A stretch of 64,000 nt of DNA from Allacma fusca (Eukaryota; Arthropoda; Collembola; Symphypleona; Sminthuridae), in assembly GCA_947179485.1 (NCBI GenBank), contig OX359245.1, forward strand, positions 25,283,067-25,347,066, read 5' to 3'. This document shows, piece by piece, positions 13,621 through 25,072 of this stretch; position 1 is the stretch's first letter, and each line of letters starts with the position of its first letter. A model generated the notes under the pieces. That model saw only the letters and a list, made by a program, of their open reading frames with translations. It searched no databases and was not told where the DNA came from. Both the position numbers and the translations under genes were made by a program.

Positions 13621-13760
13621 GAGCACAAAAAACGTTATTTTCCAGTTACATTCATTTGTTAGTGTATGCAGATAGATTCACTGGAGAAAATCTGAACCTA
13701 ATACGGTTGATATCCCCTGGAAAAATAAGATTGGGAGTAAATAGGATTTAACGTTGCCTC
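13621..13760 (+). mobile_element. Relic of a non-LTR retrotransposon reverse transcriptase
   Basis: The frame reading HLLVYADRFTGENLNLI and then GKIRLGVN matches the pattern of the YADD palm motif region and the following helix of LINE-type reverse transcriptases (compare LLVYADDVN-LGEN...KEIGLEVN in arthropod elements). The second Asp of YADD is lost, and homology fades on both sides within about 45 residues. It is a short fragment, inside a 91-residue ORF that starts at 13476. The match is from memory of the family, not from alignment. Confidence 0.4.
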
Positions 13761-16282
13761 TGGCCTATATTTTCCTCAGTCTATTTACGTACCTTGGTCG
13801 TCATACAAACTTGGAAACACATCTTAGAACACAATCGCACCATGACAGACTTCTCAGGAAGGAACTTCGAAATGCCTTTGCATCTCATAAACCAGAAGTA
13901 GTAGATATGCAAACACCTAATTTGAATATCAAGGAGAAAGTTCAGTCACATCCTTGTCATCATCTCTTTTGACTCGACAGGGGCAAAATCCCTTGTTCTA
14001 CGTTTCACTATCCCCATCACAATTTAATGCAATTTTCCTTGTTCTTCAAGTTCAAAAGCTAGCACTTGTCATTGCCGACAGCGTGCTAATCTACAATTTA
14101 TTAATTCAGCCTTATTTGCATTAAACCACACTCCTTGATCTCTCCCAAACCCGACATGTAATTTCCTGATCGACAGTCTAAACAAGGTTCAAACTTCTTT
14201 GCTCCGTCACATTTTCAATTTTGACTACAACATAACGTGGGGGATGGGAATACTGCTCAAAGCAAGATTACTAGAGTAAAGTTTCCGTTAGAATGTGTAA
14301 TTTTGTTTTGTTTTTCTACCATTAATTCAGTACTAATAACAAACAAGTCAGCCTACTGTATTTTAGGTGTGCATGTAGATAAATATACAACAGAAAGTTT
14401 TGAGGATTTTACCTGGAAATATGTATCTGTCAAAGGTGAGACATTGTAATCATTGTAATTATACTCTTGAGGAATTCCTTTCACTTTAGAATAATTACTC
14501 TCAAAGTTGAATGAAATGAGAAAATGTGTAGTTTCTGAAACCATCACCAATGCCAAATACAAATCATGAGTTTCAATTTCTATTAATTACTCTGTTACTT
14601 GAAATTTTAGACACAAAAAATAAGTTATTTCTTTCCGTAGACGGAAAAAATGTTACAAAGAAAGTTCTGGTAATATTTACCTCTGGTAAATTGGAAAGTA
14701 TAAAAAGAAGAAAAGTAAATACTTTTTTTTAAACTAAAAGTCCCTATACCTACTTACCTTTGTTTGTAAGAAACTACTCGTGCGATGAAACATCCTAATC
14801 CTCTTTTCAAGGTATAACTCCGAGGTAGAATTTTCATGGGGGATTATTTTTAATATGGAACTAAGATTGTGTTTCAGATGTTTAAAACCTGAGCTGTAGT
14901 AGAATACAAAGTTAATACCTCATTTTCTCAATTTCTCCAGCATTCATGAAGAGAGTATGGGTAAAGCCGACAGATGATACAGGGGAGCTTTGCCCATACA
15001 CAAGAGAAGGAAAGTTTTACTTCATATTTACTTTTTCTCACACCAGACATTCCATGTTCCATTAGAAGCAGATTTTTCCTATTGTTCAAAATTCCCATGA
15101 AAGGAAAGGCTTTGTGCCTTCGGAGGAGGAAGCTAAAACATTTTCTTTTGTCAAGTCAGTGGCAAATTCCCTATACTTATACATAAGTACATAGATATTT
15201 TGTCGGGGTCAAAGTTAGTTCACTTCATAAACTTGCAAAGGATGTGACGTAAGGAAGACTCACGTGAGGCTCACTTGCTTTGATACTTATATGTTTAATT
15301 TTCTATCCATGTATGTACATTGAAGGGGCAACGGCAATGCGCTGGTTTAATTTCTTGTTTTTGTATTCGTTATCATCCAGTAGGTATTGTTTCCCTTACA
15401 TTATTACATGAATTTAATGAATATCAAAAGATTTTAATACAACTTGAGAAATATACAATGGAGTGAGTTCAAGGATAGTGGGTTAAAGATTATTACCCTA
15501 AGGAATTATTATTAAATATACCATTAATTTTAATAAAGAAATGTTTGGTCTAGGAAATGGCAAAATATTAAATTGTCAATGAAAAGGTTCCTTTTGTGAT
15601 TCTTGGGAAGAAGGTTATTAGGAAATTGTACTGCAGATATGTATTTGATTCTCATCTCGTTAAAGATTCCAAAGTATGCACTAATTCTAGTAGTAACCAT
15701 AAAATCATACGTTTCACGGTATCCCTTATTTGTACTAAGGATTTTGACACCAACCTGCAAGGTCTCCCACGACTACCAATTGAACTCATCAAATTATAGC
15801 TTTCTATAGGATTTACAAAATAACTCTTCCTCAACGGCTCCACTTATCTGCGTACACTCAATGATTAGAATTTTATATCCAAGTATATACTTACATGTGT
15901 TTGCCCGCTCCTCCTAGCCTGTAACTCAAAGGGTACACTACTATGTATTAATTCACAATTACACGTAGGTGACACGCCTTCGAGATTTATGTATTGTGCT
16001 CCTAATCTATTATTTCAGCAATTACTCTGTATTGTAATGTGAGCCAGTAGCATGTAGTTGTTTGCGAAACTTTCCCCGTGTTTACGTAAGAACAAACGTG
16101 AGAACTAATTTCGGGAAGATCTCAAACAAAAGAGTGATTTACTCCCCTGGTATAAAACTCCATAACCTCTTTTGATTTACAGAAAGGACAGCAATATATT
16201 CAAGTACCAGAAACAAATCCCTGGCAACCGGCATTGATGTGTTAAATAATCCGGGAGTTAGTTTTTTTTTTAAAATGAACAA
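13761..16282. other. Gene-poor stretch
   Basis: AT-rich intergenic DNA without a supportable gene. Several 60-76-codon ORFs occur on both strands with no shared exon structure, signal peptide or domain. Confidence 0.5.
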
Positions 16283-16561
16283 ATGATGAAAAATCAGCGA
16301 AATCCGGGAAATAGTGGAATGGGGAGTGCACAATCGGCAGAGCACACTTTTGCCTTGGTGGCAATCGTGGTGTTCGGGACGGCTTTAGTTTTAATTCTAC
16401 TCCTCTGTTACGCCTGCGTACTCCGGAGATTGTGCTGCCCAGACTTCGGACGACGGTCGAAACCTCGTCACCATCCATCGCAAAGCACCACCACCGCGAC
16501 CCAACAAACATCCTGCGATATCACAAGGCTGGACACAATTACCATTAGTAACTCCCCCTAG
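16283..16561 (+). CDS. Small single-pass membrane protein, hypothetical
   Basis: A 92-codon ORF encodes a short polar N-terminus and one strong transmembrane segment at about residues 24-47 (ALVAIVVFGTALVLILLLCY). A Cys/Arg-rich juxtamembrane stretch (LRRLCCPDFGRRS) and a Ser/Thr-rich tail follow. The positive residues after the helix predict a cytosolic C-terminus, and the cysteines could be palmitoylated. GC content rises here relative to the flanks, which favours real coding. It may be a complete small gene or the last exon of a longer one; a T-run just upstream could belong to an acceptor. No family is recognised. Confidence 0.45.
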   Translation: MMKNQRNPGNSGMGSAQSAEHTFALVAIVVFGTALVLILLLCYACVLRRLCCPDFGRRSKPRHHPSQSTTTATQQTSCDITRLDTITISNSP

Positions 16562-18561
16562 TATCTATAGTCTGTGTCTGAAAACTCCCTTCGAAAAAGA
16601 GATTCTGAATGTAGTGACCATAGATACATTACTGATGCTCGTTATTTTATAAGAATAATTACGTATGTATGTCAACGTAACCATAATTAATAATTACCTT
16701 CTTCTAAATATATTAACCAATAACACTAATAATTGTAATGTGACATTGTGAGGTAACATAAAGTATTCACACTATATTCTAATGGACATTTATTACTCCA
16801 GAGTTTCTAGATAGATAAAGTGCTCTACAGGGGATCACATATGTAATGTACATCTGTGGCTAATCATAGGTTGTGCTATCAAAAATACTAATTGTTATTG
16901 AATCATTCAGTGTGAGGCATAAAAGTCCATAGCTCAGTGAGTAGAGTCCTCAGTGTTATATTGCTGATTGAGTCAACAAGTGTCACGCAAAAACTAATAC
17001 AATCATGTCATTACCTTTAGCTCCCAATGACAAGGAACATGTAACCCAGATATGGAAAGCCACTGTTCTGAGAATGGTAGTCCACACTTCCCCTTGGGTA
17101 GCTTAAACTTGTACAAATGTACAAGCTTAAACCAACAACTTCCAGGTCCGTCCTTTCTCTGGGGAAAGATGTATTTTCCGAAAGCTTGTCCTCATGGAGA
17201 AGAGCATGGGAACGGGAGTATAGAATGACAGGAGATGAGGCTGTCAGATGTCACTTTGCGTATACCTCCAATTATTTCCTTTTCCTCATCTGCACTAGTA
17301 TGACATTTCCCAGAGAATTATATTTGGATCAAGGAAAACCGACGGAGCCTATTGATGCGGAGCCACATCAAAAGACTTGCCTTTGACAAATTCCTACAAC
17401 TCTCACAATATGAGTGTCATGATCCTAAAGAAATAAAAAGTTGGGCCGATCGGGGAAAATCGATAAATTAACACTTGACTAGGCAAAGAACCTGTCTCAA
17501 GTGTACAAGGATGTACTTCAATGTTAATATGTAATGTAGGGATTGAAAGAGTAGTTAAGCTACAATGGGAAATAAAATCCCTAACGGTAGGTTATATAGA
17601 CACTTGAATTTAATTTCACAGTTCCTTTCCTTTGGGTTCAACTTTCCAAACCTCCCATGGAAATCTGGGAAATGTGAGAATCTGATTGGGACTAAAAGGT
17701 TTTAACATATCTACTTCCACACTTGAAGTATCTATCCATAAGTACTACTTTTACTGTAATGATTAATGGTAAAGGAAAGAACCTTCCTCCAAGGTTTGGA
17801 TATACATACATAGTTCCCACGAAGGCAGGAACCAACATTGACACTAATAGTCTCCCTGCTTTAAAAATCAACTTTCTTTCCCTTTCATCTATACATTCAA
17901 AAGGGATTCAATATCCTCATTAAAACTTCAATCAGTCTCTCGTTTCAACCATATCTCCCATTATTAATAAGAAGTGCATACAAAGGCTCCTTCACAACTT
18001 TTCCTGGCTTTTCACAGTGCGTCCATGAATACTTATGAGCACATATTATGTGGACAATAATGCGAAGCTGTTTAGAATAATGCAGTAAAGTTGGGCTTAC
18101 AAATCTCGTTTGCTCATAGGTTTATATTTTGGGAATTACATACATGAGCGGTAAGGTTCTATGAAAAGTTTTTTCATGAAACAATTATATCACGAGCCCC
18201 AATCAATTTTTAACAAGGCACTTTTATAAAAATGGAGACGCAGAGCTAGAACTACATCTACATACAATTCCAGGAAAAACGCCAGATGCTATTTATGTAA
18301 TGTCATTAAGGCATTAATTATATTTAGCCCTTTTACAGCCAATTTTAGGGATCCTATCATATTTCTAATGTTATCAAATAATGTGCTAATTATTTCAAGT
18401 ATAATTTCCTAATACTGGCATTGTTTGAAATGCCCGAATGGATATACTCGAGTAGTAATGGTACGTGTCTACTTCCATAATTTTAAATAAATGCAAGATT
18501 TTATTGACACAATTTCAAAACATTTTCCCCAGATTTTATTTTACAATTTCCAATCCCAGGA
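16562..18561. other. Intergenic stretch, no gene seen
   Basis: About 2 kb. The longest ORF (17117-17386, 89 codons) has no domain, signal or splice partner. The right end carries AATAAA-like signals on the minus strand (for example around 18536) that fit 3' processing of the next gene. Confidence 0.5.
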
Positions 18562-19440
18562 TTAATTATATCTAACATTAGGATAATCTCGTCTGGCTTG
18601 ATCAAATTGATTTTGGTAAGTATCACTCCAGCCGAAGGCAGTCTCAGCTTGGGCTCTCAAATTTCTTCCTGCAGCTCCACTCCAGAAATGAACAAACTGA
18701 CCCATGTTTAAGTCCCCACGGTAGGAATTTCCATTTTTAGCGAAATTGTTGGCCAGGACGGTGAAGTAGTTGTTGAGAACAGCGGTTTTTCCATAATTGT
18801 TGTAAATTGGGTAGAACCAATCACGGAACCAGTAAGTGTTGGCCCGGGGGAAATTATCCCTTCCGTTGATCATCGCATTGTACCAGCGAGTCGCATCAGA
18901 AGCCATTCCCAAATTGACATACACATCGTAGTTGAAAATCTCCGCCCATTTACTGTCGCCCCAAATTGGGAAAGCGGGAGAGCCGTGAACTCCCTTGGAA
19001 GCACCTTCGACAATGTGTGCCACCTCGTGAGTAACAATATCCAAGTCATTCCCTTTACCTGAGATCCATGCATCCCTCGCAGACGATCCACAGTCGATGA
19101 CATTTCGGTTATCGTGTGATGCATCGAAGTAGGTGGACGGATGACCTCCGGAATACTTAGCAGTGTGGAAAATTGCGTAGAGTTCTGATTCCGATCCGAA
19201 GTTTCCGTAAGTTCTCTTCACGTACCGCCAGACATCTCCGAGGTATTTGTTCGGCCAAGTGATGGATCGATCCACGTCTTTATCGAAGTACACAGCCACA
19301 TCGGAGTCTGCAAACACCCTGGTAATGTCTTGAACATGATCGAACCAGTGCTCTCTCCATGTGCTTGGAGGGGCGTTCGGGATATTCCGACCACTGGCTC
19401 CGAGAATAGCCAAGGCTGAGAGTAAAACGATCTTGAACAT
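18562..19440 (-). CDS. Secreted HEXXH metallopeptidase-like protein, downstream copy
   Basis: Intronless, 292 residues from the ATG at 19440; an upstream in-frame ATG at 19464 would add eight residues before an otherwise typical signal peptide (MFKIVLLSALAILGASG). The chain holds a gluzincin-like zinc motif THEVAHIVE (H138, E139, H142), with E167 in GDSKWAEIFNYDVY as a candidate third ligand and D172 nearby. C-terminal conserved blocks include NTYWFRDWFYPIYNN and FVHFWSGAAGRNL. The layout recalls the basic secretory protein / secreted zincin families of plants, fungi and bacteria, but that assignment is by motif only. It lies 201 bp from its tandem paralogue (stop at 19642), with which it shares most positions. 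Likely acts outside the cell as a peptidase. Few introns and bacterial-like motif order raise horizontal transfer. Confidence 0.88.
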   Translation of the reverse strand: MFKIVLLSALAILGASGRNIPNAPPSTWREHWFDHVQDITRVFADSDVAVYFDKDVDRSITWPNKYLGDVWRYVKRTYGNFGSESELYAIFHTAKYSGGHPSTYFDASHDNRNVIDCGSSARDAWISGKGNDLDIVTHEVAHIVEGASKGVHGSPAFPIWGDSKWAEIFNYDVYVNLGMASDATRWYNAMINGRDNFPRANTYWFRDWFYPIYNNYGKTAVLNNYFTVLANNFAKNGNSYRGDLNMGQFVHFWSGAAGRNLRAQAETAFGWSDTYQNQFDQARRDYPNVRYN

Positions 19441-19641
19441 GATGCTTCTAGTTCTAATGACCAACTGATGGCAGTTGATTTAAAATGTTGAGAATAACAA
19501 TGGAGTAGTAATCCATGCGGTTGTAAAGAGGCACTTGAAATATCAAAGAATTTATTTTCCATCAAAATATCAATCATAACTTGACATTATTGACAGCCTC
19601 AAATACAGTAATTTATCATAATAAACGTCAATAATAACTGA

Positions 19642-20553
19642 TTAGGAATAATTAACATTGGGATAGTCAGTCCTTGCTCGATCAAACTGACTTTGGTAAT
19701 CTTGCGTCCAACCAAAGGCAGTTTCTGCCAAGCTCTTCAGATTCCTACCAGCGGCTCCACTCCAGAAATGAACGAATTCCCCCATGTTAAGAGATCCTTG
19801 GTACTCAGTTCCCCGTCTCGCGTAATTATTGGCCAGGATGGTGAAGTAGTTGTTTAGTACCGCTGTTTTCCCGTGATTATTGTAAATGGGGTAGAACCAG
19901 TCCCGGAACCAGTAAGTGTTCTGTCGAGGGAAGTTATCCGTAGTAACCATCTTCTCATTGTACCAGCGTGTCACGTCCGAACTCATACCCAGATTCAGGT
20001 ACACGTCATAATTATAAATCTCCGCCCATTTACTATCCCCCCAGACGGGAAATGCAGGAGATCCATGAACGCCTTTCGAAGCAAGCTCTACAATGTGAGC
20101 CACCTCATGAGTAACAATGTCCAAGTCTCCCCTTTGGCCAGAAATCCAAGCATTTGAAGAGGAAGATCCGCAGTCAATTACGTTTCGGTTATCGTGTGAC
20201 GCATCGAAGTAAGTAGATGGATGTCCCCCGGAGTATTTTCCCGTGTGGAAAATTGCGTACAACTCGGAGTCTGAGCCGAAGTTACCATAGGTCCTTTTGG
20301 TGTAACGCCAAACATCCCCCAGGTATTTGTTTGGCCAGGTAATCGATCGGTCTACGTCTTTGTCGAAGTAGATTGCTACATCCGAGTCTGCAAATACCCG
20401 GGTGAGGTTTTGATCGTGCTCAAACCAATGCTCTTTCCAGGAAGTCGGTGGGTCATTTACGATATTGCGGCCACTGGTGGTCCCAAGAAGGGCCAAGGTC
20501 AAGATTAGGAATACTCGCAGCGGCTCCACTGTCAAGGAAAAATAAATGAGCAT
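19642..20553 (-). CDS. Secreted HEXXH metallopeptidase-like protein, upstream copy
   Basis: This tandem paralogue of the neighbouring gene is 303 residues from the ATG at 20553 and has the same zinc motif (THEVAHIVE), the same WAEI-NYDVY block and the same C-terminal FVHFWSGAAGRNL block. By eye the two proteins agree at roughly three quarters of positions, differing mainly in the signal peptide and in surface residues. The start is ambiguous. A good splice acceptor (TTTTTCCTTGACAG) ends at 20529, so an upstream exon may supply the A of an ATG giving MEPLRVFLILTLALLG, a cleaner signal peptide than the one starting at 20553. Body intronless. Probably produced by tandem duplication and co-expressed. 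Confidence 0.87.
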   Translation of the reverse strand: MLIYFSLTVEPLRVFLILTLALLGTTSGRNIVNDPPTSWKEHWFEHDQNLTRVFADSDVAIYFDKDVDRSITWPNKYLGDVWRYTKRTYGNFGSDSELYAIFHTGKYSGGHPSTYFDASHDNRNVIDCGSSSSNAWISGQRGDLDIVTHEVAHIVELASKGVHGSPAFPVWGDSKWAEIYNYDVYLNLGMSSDVTRWYNEKMVTTDNFPRQNTYWFRDWFYPIYNNHGKTAVLNNYFTILANNYARRGTEYQGSLNMGEFVHFWSGAAGRNLKSLAETAFGWTQDYQSQFDRARTDYPNVNYS

Positions 20554-23500
20554 TTTGAAGTTTCTTTATTTTATGAAATTTTCTTGCAGTGCTCAATGAC
20601 AGAATATACGACAATACCACACACTACCCTGAATGAAAGAATGCAACGGACAACAACTTATACTGTGAGCGGATTGTGGACTTTTAAGAAGAAAATGAAT
20701 GTAGGGAAACATACAGGTACATCCAGTACACAGGAATAGGACGGTGAGTGTACGAAGTTCCTAGGAATAAATTTGACTTAATGGTGTATGTAATTATATG
20801 CATGTCCTTGCTAGAATTGGTCTCAGCTTTTTAGGGGACAGGGGCGTGTGTTGAAGAAAAAAACCAGGCCAGAGGGTTTAAAATACTCACTGGAAATTTC
20901 GGAGAAGTACAATCGCTTTTGCTTAAACAGGTTTGGAGTGAGGAAAAACGTGTTAGCTCTTGACAGCGGGGTTCCCCTTGCTTTAAAAGTAAAATATTTT
21001 TTTCCTTCTGTCTCCCTGGATCTAGTAACTTCCAATTCCAAAATTATATTGAATCTGCTTCAGGCTATTCCTTACAATTAGCAAGGGGCAGGTCTTAAAA
21101 TTACAATAATAGAGTCAAGTTCATTACAGCCACTTCATCACAGTATGCTCTCGCTATAAGATACCTACTCATAAAACAAACAGGAGAAAAAATGTTTGAA
21201 CACGTTTCCAGTAGCCACGATTTTATTTTAATTTGCAAATATTACTGGCAGTACGAGTACAATTTCCATTGCCGAATGTTCCTGCGTGTAGTAGTTCTCT
21301 TATAGAGAGAGTGCACTATAAATTGTTTGCTGTAATTGATTATGAGGAGATAATTCATCATGCAAAGGTTGACAGAGATAAGAATGATGGATTTTGTATC
21401 AGTTGACCAATACAGAAAATAGGGGTAAAATGAGCAGGAACAACTCATATGTTTCAACTGAGATATTATTTTCAGAAAATGTTGTCAATCAAAAAATATA
21501 ATGATTGATTGTTGCAATGTGTAATTCAAATCTGCCGTTGAATGTTGTGTGATTTTGTTTACTTGTAAAAGCGAAGGAGGCGTTCATCATAGACAATAGA
21601 CACAATGGGTAATATCTATCCATTATCTACATACTTTTTAAGGCTTTCATAAATTATTACATTTGGTGTATCTACAAATAGTATGTGCATTTAGTAAACA
21701 TGTTTGGAATGTGAGTAATGAAATGTATATTTGTTACTGCCAGTTGAGTTCTTGAATTTGTGAGAAATAGACGTATCTACTAATATACTTATACAGTTAC
21801 TAATTATACTTGAACGCGTTGACGTCAAGCATTGTTTTTTCTGTAACACAATTTCCATGAGTTGTAGTAAGACGCCTTGAAAATATTCAATGAGTACTGA
21901 ACTCATACAGTACACTGAGAAAATATCAGTGAATTTAAGTACTTTTATCACGCTTTATGGTCATACACAGCAAAAATAATTTTATTCAGGGGGATTATTA
22001 TGCACAACGCATTTTTTGTTATAATGCTGATTTTAATGGAATATTAGTTAATTCTATTGGGTACCCGTATGTAAATATAGTAATTAATTAATTACTATAA
22101 TAATTATAGTTGCATACTTAGATATATACAATTACTTACAGTTACATGAAGCTGAGACTTCTTACAGATTCTTCTTTGAGTTTCACCGTTAACGTACTTA
22201 CTTTTGGGAAAATATCATCTGTTTATTATCATTTTTATCATAATTTATTTCATAACTACGTGACGAAATTTGTATTTCGGCTAACATCGGGCCCAGCACA
22301 GGAAGAGCTGCAAGACAATAAAGTTTAGCGGAAAAGGTTTATATAACGACTCCTGCGTACCTCCTAATTAATACATAATTATGTGGTTGTGAAATGTAGA
22401 TACACCAATTATGTATTATTTTTAGCTATATATTATTTTCCTGAATCAGTGAAACATAATCCGGTTTTCCCGGGAGGGACTCCAGAAACATATTCTAGCT
22501 ACGAATATTACTTACATTGCCCCCGTTACAACTAAATACTTCTAATCATCTCTGTATTATGGTATCCAGATCTTTGGATTCTCTGGAAAATAGTTTGGCG
22601 AGTTTTATTGATTTATTTTATCATTTATGCTTCTACCTAATTTTTATCCTTCGATACACAGATATATGGAATCCATATTTTTATGTAATTCTGCCTCCAT
22701 TTTATGTAAGCAGTTGCTTTAAATTGGATAAGAAATAGGGGAATAGCGTTTGTGAGATTTATGGATATATTTTGGGACAGGACTCTTTCAACATTGAGTA
22801 CAAATTTCCTATCACACAAAAATCTCCAAATGTAGTGCTTCACGATTCACAGATTTTATTCAACTTTTGAGCATTTTACTGAACAAATCCAAGGATTTTA
22901 ATGTAAGAATGTATCATTTTTACGTAATCGTTTATATTTTAGAAAATACTTACGAAGATCAGAGTTCCATCTGAATTGTGTAGTACGGATAATAAAGCTT
23001 TATCCTACTCATGTTTGTAACTAGTACACAACAGGTAATGTGAAGTAATTACCTATTGATGTCATTTTGTTCTCCAATAATAATTACAGTTTTTACAAGC
23101 TAAACATCTCACTGAAAGCTATTTTATCTGATGACCCTACTATGATGCAGTACTTACAATGTAGATATATGAAGTAACAACCATCATTTTGGATAGATAT
23201 AGCTATAAAATCAAGACTATTGATTATTAGTTTGTTTGCACATGATCTCTCTTTCAGTCATCCGTATTGACAGTAGTAATTAACAAAACCAGTGTTAGGG
23301 AATGCATTTGATTTTAAAATGTGTGCAGCCGTAGGAATGGCAACGTAGGGCATTGAATTGCTCTACCTGATACGATCGTTGATGAATAATACCCTGCGAA
23401 GCCGCATATGTACCTTCCGTCAATTGTTCTCGGGCATTGACTTCGTTTCCAAATGCCCTTGTCAAACTAATTGCTGTATAAAGAATACATTTTTCAAGTG

Positions 23501-25072
23501 TCGTCAAGCTAAAATTTAATTGCGGACAGAAATAAATTTAAAAGTAAGATGAAGCATGGGCAAGCATCCTCATCCTTTTATGAAAAAGTTTGTTGGCTGT
23601 GCTCGGCCAATCATAAAATTATGGCACTCGATTCCAATTACAACAAAACTATTATTTGTCTGAGGGACACAAAGTCTGTTTCCGCAGTTATTTAGTTTGA
23701 ACGAAAGTACTACAGAACAAGATAGCGGCAGCGACGTTTTACAATTTAACTGTGCATACAGTAGAAGCATTGTTAATATAAAATAGAAAACATAATTATA
23801 GTAAACTCTCGCTAACCGGCAAAAATTGTCCCTTATAAAAATTATCTCTTTTAAGCATTGTGTTATACATTATATAAATGGGAATAGGGACTGCAAATCC
23901 CAATTCCTTATATCGAAAAATCCCTTATAAGAGTATCCCTTATAGCGATAGAGCCATTGTATTCAATAATTCTGCAAGGATAGATATACAACACTCTTCA
24001 TTCTGAAATATTGCTGACTATAAGCTTGTAAATTGGGCAATCCTTATAGCTAACTTACGCTTCTTTAGTTTGTGGTACTAACAATTGTATGCATTTTATA
24101 ATAATATTTGTATGCCGAAAATAAAAAAGTCTCAGTGTGCCCTTAAACAAGTCTGACTTTGCTACACGCGCATTTGACATCTCATAGCGTCGTTGAAGAG
24201 TTTGTTGCCTCTTCAGCGACAATATGAACTTCTGGATTGGCATAGCTCAATTTCGACAGTTACAGACAGTAAACTGTCTTTATTTAAAACCTTTGGCTTT
24301 TCATAAATTTGAGCTCCTGTATTAGTTTCCTACTGCTTAATTCAACTCTAAACTCAACATCTCACTTTTGTTGTATCACATCGTCAAATCTTGCCTTCGC
24401 TAACTGTATAATACCCTGTGCCTACTTCCGTCTTACCCATGTACTTAAGTGCATTCACATGCACAATTAATACCAATAATAATACATCCGGTAGCATGAT
24501 TTTTAATTTCCTGCTTGATGCATTATTTTCTGTGAATTATAGGCGAATAAATTAATTTTCGATGAAAATGTATAGCTGTGTAATTATTATTTGACGTAGA
24601 TGAATGAAGTAAATTGTGACTTAATTCTATTTTATAATTTCTCCTCCTTTCCTAGCACTTTATGTACTTGACTATTTGGTTTCCAGCAATGTTGCTGTTA
24701 GGTTTCATATGCTTGTCCGGATGGTTCTTGTCAACTCGTAATTGTACTTACTTGTAGGTACTGTGGAGAAACAATTTTGCAAATGTTCAGTTTAGTTTAC
24801 AAAGCGTTCTGCAAGCTGCAGTGCAATATTGTGCTTGCAATGTCCCTCGAACTGAGCAAACACGATCAATCATACTTGTTTGGGAAACGGGAATACAATG
24901 TCCTCATTTTACTCCGAGTTTGCTTTGTAATTTTGAAGCAATTATAGGGTCACATTATATAATATGCATATGTTTGTCAATTTAGAAAAGTACGACTAAT
25001 GGGATTGGTAGTAATATCAAATAAAATGTCAATGTTACTACAGTATTACATGTTACAAGGAATTTTAAGTCA
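20554..25072. other. Gene-poor stretch
   Basis: About 4.5 kb of AT-rich DNA with no supportable gene. The short ORFs on both strands are isolated. Only a possible MITE near 23.8 kb stands out. Confidence 0.5.
23799..23961. mobile_element. Possible pogo/Tigger-like MITE
   Basis: The left end reads TAGTAAACTCTCGCTAACCG; the reverse complement of the right end reads TACAATGGCTCTATCGCTAT. Both resemble the CAGT--AACCTCG-TAA form of pogo-group termini and are flanked by TA, the target of the Tc1/mariner/pogo superfamily. The interior contains several copies of CCCTTATA. At 163 bp it is non-coding. The ends are diverged, so this is tentative. Confidence 0.4.
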
